A stretch of 64,000 nucleotides of DNA, taken from Hypoxylon rubiginosum. Its lineage: Eukaryota > Ascomycota > Sordariomycetes > Xylariales > Hypoxylaceae. The position numbers and the translations under genes were made by a program. Below are positions 63,582 to 64,000 of this stretch, piece by piece. The notes under the pieces were generated by a model. The model made no database searches, was not told where the DNA came from, and was given only the letters and a program-made list of their open reading frames with translations. Each line of letters starts with the position of its first letter. Positions within the stretch are counted from its first letter, which is position 1. The stretch lies in NCBI GenBank assembly GCA_902806565.1, contig CADCXA010000006.1:1302001-1366000 (forward strand). Reading direction: 5' to 3'.

Positions 63582-64000
63582 TCAGTCGGCAGACCGCGGA
63601 CACGCGCGGTATAAATGCATCTGGTAGCGCATGTCCTCTAGTTCAATAGAATACCTGAGCCCCTGGGGATGCCGAAACCAGACCGAGTCGTGGGACTCGA
63701 GCTTCTCCCAAGTGCAACCGTCGGACGGCAGCAGCTTGTCGTCGGCCCGAAGCAGGGTGTGATCCAGCAGCCACTGCATAGGGTACCTCTTGGCTTCCTT
63801 CCCCACGGCGGCCTCCGAGTAGCTACCGGGGCTGTCGACGACCAGTAGCAGTGAGCCGGCCGGGACGGCGGCCGTCAGGTTCCGCAGCAGGGCCGTGGTC
63901 TTGCCGACGCCGCCGGACGTGTAGAGCTCGTTGAGCGTGAACAGCATCGTGACGAGCAAGGGAGTAGTAGTCCGGCCCAGTAGTTCGGACAAGCCGGCGC
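63582..64000 (-). CDS. Putative 25S rRNA (uridine-N3) methyltransferase, BMT6-like, C-terminal part
   Basis: Open frame running off the right edge; the visible part is the last 139 or so residues. It shows LLVTMLFTLNELYTSGGVGK followed by TTALLRNLT, PAGSLLLVVDSPGSYSE, KRYPMQWLLDHTLL, and the C-terminal WEKLESHDSVWFRHPQGLRY followed by SIELEDMRYQMHLYR. These match the C-terminal half of fungal Rossmann-type methyltransferases related to Bmt6, which modify 25S rRNA. The SAM-binding N-terminal part lies outside, so the enzyme class is a family inference. The first candidate start inside the window is only a TTG and is not a real start. It converges on the Sac phosphatase gene, with 130 bp between stop codons. 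Confidence 0.72.
   Translation of the reverse strand, partial: AGLSELLGRTTTPLLVTMLFTLNELYTSGGVGKTTALLRNLTAAVPAGSLLLVVDSPGSYSEAAVGKEAKRYPMQWLLDHTLLRADDKLLPSDGCTWEKLESHDSVWFRHPQGLRYSIELEDMRYQMHLYRACPRSAD

Noticed and set aside
63952..63992. Start codon for the right-edge methyltransferase within the window
   Set aside because: The only candidate is TTG, and homologous proteins extend much further upstream; the gene is cut by the window edge.

Overview
The window is nuclear DNA of a filamentous ascomycete (Pezizomycotina, most likely a sordariomycete). Genes carry short introns of about 45-160 bp with GTRNGT donors and YAG acceptors. Coding density is moderate and intergenic DNA is long. The gene set fits: GPI-anchored Ser/Thr-rich protein, RSP5/HulA-type HECT ligase, AHC1-like ADA subunit, fungal-type C2H2 + Fungal_trans regulator. 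Short TAGGTA/ACCT-rich motifs are scattered through non-coding DNA. I found no bacterial operons, viruses, CRISPR arrays, rRNA or intact tRNA genes. Species cannot be named from the sequence.

Layout. 0.2-5 kb: voltage-gated proton channel, GPI-anchored cysteine-rich protein, class 1A-like dihydroorotate dehydrogenase. 5-16.5 kb: three leftward genes, namely an RNF10-type RING protein, a CBM48/AMPK-type glycogen-binding protein with a 1.1-kb intron, and a C2H2 transcription factor. 16.5-24.9 kb: an 8-kb stretch with no gene I can support, rich in short repeats. 24.9-29.1 kb: choline-phosphate cytidylyltransferase and an F-box protein, both leftward. 29.1-33.6 kb: another gene-poor, TA-rich stretch. 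33.6-42.4 kb: Tctex-1 dynein light chain, divergent from VTC1; an Alba-like protein; an AHC1-like ADA complex subunit. 44-47 kb: the HECT ligase RSP5 in seven exons. 48.2 kb: a decayed tRNA-like element. 49.9-56.4 kb: PAB2-type RNA-binding protein, divergent from a chromate-transporter-family protein; GH31 alpha-glucosidase. 57.7-59.7 kb: V-ATPase subunit c (with a 13-nt microexon), divergent from SNU13. 60.3-63.5 kb: Sac/hSac2 phosphoinositide phosphatase. The right edge cuts a putative 25S rRNA methyltransferase.

Most genes are housekeeping: membrane lipid and phosphoinositide metabolism (PCT1, SAC), vacuolar acidification and polyphosphate (VMA3, VTC1), ubiquitin (RING, RSP5, F-box), RNA processing (PAB2, SNU13, BMT6-like). 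They do not form a pathway cluster. Exon coordinates below come from reading frame, splice signals and recalled family conservation; all joins were checked to keep phase. I did not find a convincing new multi-gene system. The best leads are the proton channel with Lys at the third voltage-sensor position, E-box pairs upstream of VTC1, the decayed tRNA-like element, the microexons, and the sharp GC steps inside single genes.
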